Assembly (NCBI RefSeq): GCF_018691265.1
Contig: NW_024881272.1
Coordinates: 27,641,323 to 27,705,322, forward strand
From: Tyto alba
Lineage: Eukaryota; Chordata; Aves; Strigiformes; Tytonidae
DNA: 64,000 bases
Direction: 5' to 3'
Positions within the stretch are counted from its first letter, which is position 1. The number at the start of each line of letters is the position of its first letter. The notes beneath the pieces were generated by a model. That model made no database searches. It had not been told where the DNA came from and saw only the letters and a program-made list of their open reading frames with translations. The position numbers and the translations under genes are program-made. Positions 59,441 to 64,000 of the stretch are shown here, piece after piece.

Positions 59441-62139
59441 ATTCATGTATCTATCTTAACTGCTATTTGTGCAGAAACCTCCTGAAACAAATTTTATGAA
59501 GCTGTAGTGTGTTCATTGCACTCACTTTAAAGTATATTTGATTGCAAAAAGTAATCTGGACTGTCCCTCACCTAGATTAAAAGCTAATTTGTCTGGAAAT
59601 TCAGCAAACTCAATAGTATGCCTGACATAGCTCAGGAAATAATTTTGTCCGGCAGCTAAAGAAAAAGATTTTTTTATGACTAACATAGCACAGGTGGTCT
59701 TTTCTTTTGTTTCAAGAGGCAGATGTTTTCTCTGTGTCTTTGAACTCTTTAGAAATTTTCTCCTTACCCCGTAAGCTGGCAAACAAATGTAACTTTATTA
59801 TTTTTCCTCCTTCTTTTAGACAAGGCACTGACTTCTGCATTTGAGTGTTTCAGGAGGAATACCACTGGGGCCTGATGCTTCACCTTGTGATAGCTACAGG
59901 AGAGCTTTAAGAAATTGCTGTGGATGTTCATGCTGCTCCTATGTGGGGAACAGCAGAACTTCTTTTAGAGCTTTAGGCAGACAGTGTATTAAACTATATA
60001 TAAATGTTTGTGTCAGTGACAGAGGATTTTCCTTTCATTCAGTTTGACAGCATTTGACCATCTTCACTACAGAATGGTATAGCACCACTAATTTTACAGC
60101 CAGAGACTGTTTTCAAGCTGTCTTGGAAGCCTTCAGATTTTTTCTGAACAGAAGCATGTTGAAGTTTTTCTATCTTCTTTTGACCAGTTATCTGCTACAA
60201 TATGAACATTTGCTTCTGCTTTATGTTTATCTCTGTGGTAAGCAGCTTCTGGGTTTGCCAATTTTTTTTCAAACTTTGTGCAGTATATGATATATATATA
60301 TATTGAGGAATCTGATGGAATCATCACTTTTAGTCAATGCAGTCTTGATATCTGCATTTGTCAAAAGCCTAAGAGAACTGTAAAGGCCTTGTAGAGCATC
60401 CCTGAGAGTTTTTCACCTATTTGCCATCTTTAACTTAAGTTTCATATTTGAAATATAGCAGTATCTAGTATATTATCCAATTTCTTCTTGGTGTCTGACA
60501 CTAAGTAAGTCATATTTTTAATGTGTTTTCTCTGTAGTTGTGAAAATGATCAGAGAAGAGAAGACAGAACAACAAGCACACACAAAAATAAATACACTAG
60601 AACATAAGAGCATGGGAGAATTATGTCATGAGGGCATCAACACTTTGAAGCCTTCCATGTCCCAGCAGCAACACTATCTAGAAGAGTTGCTGTATTCCTA
60701 CAAAGACTGAGGATGATCCTGCCTTTGGAACAACACTCTTCTAAACCAATAGACTTCATGACCCCAACCAATGATACCACCCCTTATTCTGTTATAATTA
60801 CTGTCAGAGTAAACAAACAGAAAAATCATGCAAGAATCAAGGATAATAACATAAAAGCAAAATCATTTTTCATAGTCCAATAGGATATAGCACTTTGGGG
60901 CTGTACAGAACAAAACAGCAAACTTAGCCATGTGTCCATACTGATAGCATTTTTAAGATAACTGCTGACTGAAAATTCCACATGATTTGTACAAACACTT
61001 CATCTATGTTTTCTACTTGGTCAACACCTCTTTCTTTTTCTCCATCCCTGTAGGAAGAAGAATTAATTCCCAAAATATTACAATATAAAAATGAGTATAC
61101 AATGTGTCATAAATCTTCTTTGTAAAATACAGAAGTTTCTTCTATTTCTATAATGTTGAAATAAAATTATATCTTCATTAAAAACTATATGCCAGGGCCA
61201 TAATCTAGATCATTTTTAGCCAAACACTTATAATCCAGTTTTTCTTACCAATCTAGCTACCACAAATAGCTTCTTTTGTGAAAGTGACATAAAACTGAGT
61301 GGAAGTGTGTTGTTGACATTTTAGTCTACATAAACTAGAGAGGATAGACCCAATATGGAGTTGACATATGATATTTACAGTATAGAAAGAACTTGTTACA
61401 ACCTTTTCCTGTCCCATGAGGGACCTCTCCCTGAGGCAAGTCTATACTTTTCTGCAGTCAAAAATGGCACACCTTGCTATGGACAGCCTCTTGCTTCAGG
61501 GCCATGGACTCTTCTGTCTGCTCTTGCTACTTCTATCATGTAGCAATTCTTTAAAGGTTATTCATTGTTATTACATCCCAAATGCCCCTGATTTCTTCCC
61601 CCCTTCCTCTTACAGTCCACAGTGAAACTTGAAATAGTAATAACACCTCCCAGCAGCACTGCTGTATTCCTGTTCCTCACTGGCTATTTTACTTCAAGGT
61701 AATTTTCCCTCAAAATCTTTTCAGAACACCCTTGTTCTCAGCTATTCCCAAGCTGTACCATGGATCACAAAGGTGGGCAAACCCAGCACATAATACATAC
61801 AGGTGCATCATCCTTATAATATCAAATGACCTCTCAGATAAGAGATAATTCTCACCTGGACTGTTGCCATTATCAGTGTATTTTCATCAAATTATCACTT
61901 TTATTTCTGCCTCTGGTTTTTCTTCATAAATATTTTCTTTCCTTACTAAAATTATCTTTTAAATTTATGCTGAGTATTAAGTAAGACAACTTGTTTATAG
62001 TAAATAATTTAACAACGTAAATATTGGATAATACTCATGGGGAAACTAGTTATTTACATAACTAAACTTTCTAACACATATGAAGTTGACAATAATACTT
62101 GCTTTATCATCATAAAACTTCATAATTTTTGTCATTGAC
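59441..62139. other. Non-coding stretch
   Basis: No gene was recognised. A (TA)n array lies at 60288-60303. Two overlapping frames near 61355-61625 include a hydrophobic LLLLLLS-type run but have no supporting context. Otherwise AT-rich and unique by eye. Confidence 0.5.
60288..60303. repeat. (TA)n microsatellite
   Basis: Short alternating TA array. Confidence 0.85.
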
Positions 62140-62330
62140 CGGGACTCCATTGTGCCAAGTGCTACACACTAGATGCTGTGTAAGCAAAGAACAAAAACAT
62201 AGCTCTTGCCTAGACAGCTTACCATCTGCAAGACAACAGAGGAATACAGACAGATGGAGAGGTACAGAAGGTGACAAGATGGTTGTGATCATTGTGGTAG
62301 GCAGTAGTCAGAGCAGAACAACACTGTTCT
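62140..62330 (+). repeat. Ancient amniote interspersed repeat
   Basis: Blocks in order: 'ccattgtgccaagtgct', 'gatgctgtgtaagcaaagaa', 'caaaaacatagctcttgcc', 'acagcttaccatctgcaaga', 'caacagaggaatacagacag', 'atggagaggtacagaaggtg', then 'ggtaggcagtagtcagagca'. This follows an old repeat common in sauropsids ('cattgtgctaggtgctgtac', 'agagcttacaatct', 'ggatacagacagac', 'gataggcagtgg'). It is the longer of two copies seen here, the other being at 9063. I recognise the pattern but not a secure family name. The 71-codon frame across it is chance. Confidence 0.6.
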
Positions 62331-64000
62331 CAAGTTTTAAATAGATATCACAGAAAATAAAAGTTTTAGGAAGATACAAATCTCATAAACCACTGGAATA
62401 TATCAGTGACTGCCATTTATTTCTACATTTTAATCTGAACTCTCCTTTTCCTCTCTCCAAACTCTCAGATTCTCTCTGAATAAAAACTTGTAGCAAAACA
62501 CACACAGAACAACCACTATCTTCACTTAGAGGAGCTCCACTTGCTGGTAAATTCCTATAAACTCATTTAAACACACATTTAAAGCTTTAGTAATATGTTA
62601 GAAGATGATAAAATGTATATAGGTGTATGCCTGCGTATGAACCCAAGGTTTATATCTCTATTAGTGTTGCTAACAAAGGTATAGCTCGAAATTCAGACCC
62701 AAACCACTCTGGCAGAAGAAATAAATTGGTGAAATGACTAAATAAAATTGATGATGATGTTAACATTAAGGTTCAATCTACTGCAGTACATACCAACCCA
62801 TCATGTTAAATTTCACCCCAGACTGCACAGAACTCATGCTGAGACACTGAACATACCAGTAACAGGGACACTGTGTATAGACAAAATGGAGTTTATAATT
62901 TTGTATGGTGTTATAAAACTAAATTGGCTGTTTGTAAGGATTCTTGTGGAAACTGGTGGTTTTACCTTCTTTTTATAATTGTTCTAACACCAAAGCCTAA
63001 TGACCATGTAACCTTAGACAGCCCATCTGGCAGCTGCAGGACCCATACTCTATCAAATACCTTGTAGAAGCCACAGCAGAGGCATCCCCAGAGACCCCCT
63101 CAGTCACATCTCCAGCAGCCTGTTAGCTGCATCTGCATGAGCTCTTGACGAACCTGCCTCTCAGGCTGTCCAGAGGTCACACTTGCTGATGAGCTATATG
63201 AGCTGCCTCATTTTGCTGGACAGTTTTGTTTTGACTTCTACCTGGCTATGAGCACTTTGCCTCTGGTTGTCTTTGTATTACCTCCTATAATAGATACAGA
63301 TGAGTTATATTCAAGGTTTTTAACAGAGTGTTTATGGCTCAAATAAATCGATATGGATAGGAGGGAGAGAAATATACCCACCTCCCCCCATCTCTTCAAT
63401 TTTTCTACATTTCAGTAAATTTGATGACTTGCTTTTCTTAGTGAAAGGCAAAACATACATCCTTTAAAAAATTTACATTGCCTTGTATAGCAGATTATGG
63501 AAAGTCAAAGCCCAACTATTGTTTAAGTGGGTGTAATTTTAAGAGGAAAACAAATTAGCGTAAGTATTTAAATTAGCACTGACATTTCAGATCTAAAAAT
63601 TATTAATTACAGGTCCAAGCCAGAGGTGTACACTTTGCAGATGCAAACAAACTGTGGATGTAGGGAGGAATCTATACGTAGGCATCTTCATTTTTATTCA
63701 CAATGTATTTGCTGAATTCTAACATATTTACAAACAAATTGAAAACCATAAACCAAATGTATATACATTTATGTCTCTTCTGTCAGTCTAGGCCTCTCAT
63801 CTTGTCTCAGACTGAAGCGATATCAACACAAATCATCCTGCTGACATAAATACCAACATTGAAGCCATATTGAAGGATAAAACCGAACTATAAGTAGATA
63901 AATGCTTTAGGTTTATTATTTAGTATGGTCGTCCCCAACTTCTTGTGTGTTATTCCTGCCTAAAACCCCTTTATGCAGTCATAAGTTACAGATGACTTTG
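62331..64000. other. Non-coding stretch to the window end
   Basis: No gene was recognised. A GC-richer patch at about 62995-63280 stands out from AT-rich flanks but has no long open frame and no repeat family that I know. A 76-codon frame (62748-62978) lies just before it. Confidence 0.5.

Noticed and set aside
1..64000. Bacterial-type features such as operons, CRISPR, riboswitches and Rho-independent terminators
   Set aside because: The CR1, MIR-type and hAT content shows vertebrate nuclear DNA, and no such structures were seen.

Overview
The window is an AT-rich stretch of vertebrate nuclear DNA with no recognisable protein-coding gene, rRNA, tRNA, CRISPR array or bacterial-style regulation. 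It is almost certainly from a bird. Several CR1 LINE fragments end in the avian-type 3' tail, with the ATTCTRTG octamer next to a lead such as 'ttccaacc'. The very old amniote repeats and the scarcity of other young repeats also fit a bird. I cannot name the species or chromosome. The sequence reads as a gene desert or the inside of a very large intron.

Layout. 1-5.6 kb: low-complexity, AT-rich DNA holding a diverged pair of colinear ~270-bp direct repeats (2853-3119 and 5069-5346). 5.6-6.2 kb: an AT-rich block abutting the best-preserved short CR1 tail. 9-12 kb: an old amniote repeat and a good MIR-type SINE. 14-16 kb: two older CR1 tails. 17.6 kb: an ancient hairpin-type repeat. 18.9 kb: an AATAAA plus A30 tract that looks like the tail of a retrocopy. 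24.5-25.8 kb: the fossil of a hAT-superfamily DNA transposase, recognisable by its conserved blocks in order but broken by frame changes and stops. 28.2 kb: a second hairpin-type repeat. 31.9-33.1 kb: a MIR-type relic and an ~800-bp CR1. 34.8 and 38.0 kb: short CR1 tail scraps on the minus strand. 39.9-42.5 kb: a minus-strand MIR-type relic, then the longest CR1 copy (about 1.57 kb), which keeps a dead reverse-transcriptase segment with a mutated catalytic box. 42.5-64 kb: mostly unique sequence with simple repeats, a few GC-richer patches and one more ancient amniote repeat near 62.2 kb.

Nothing here forms an operon or a working system. The recognisable coding content is transposon debris of several ages: MIR-type and hairpin repeats (oldest), the hAT fossil, worn CR1 tails, and fresher CR1 copies. 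The most useful observations are the hAT fossil, the 2.2-kb-spaced duplicated segment, the hairpin repeats that still pair, and one 137-codon orphan ORF. Family names given here come from recognition by eye, not from a database search.
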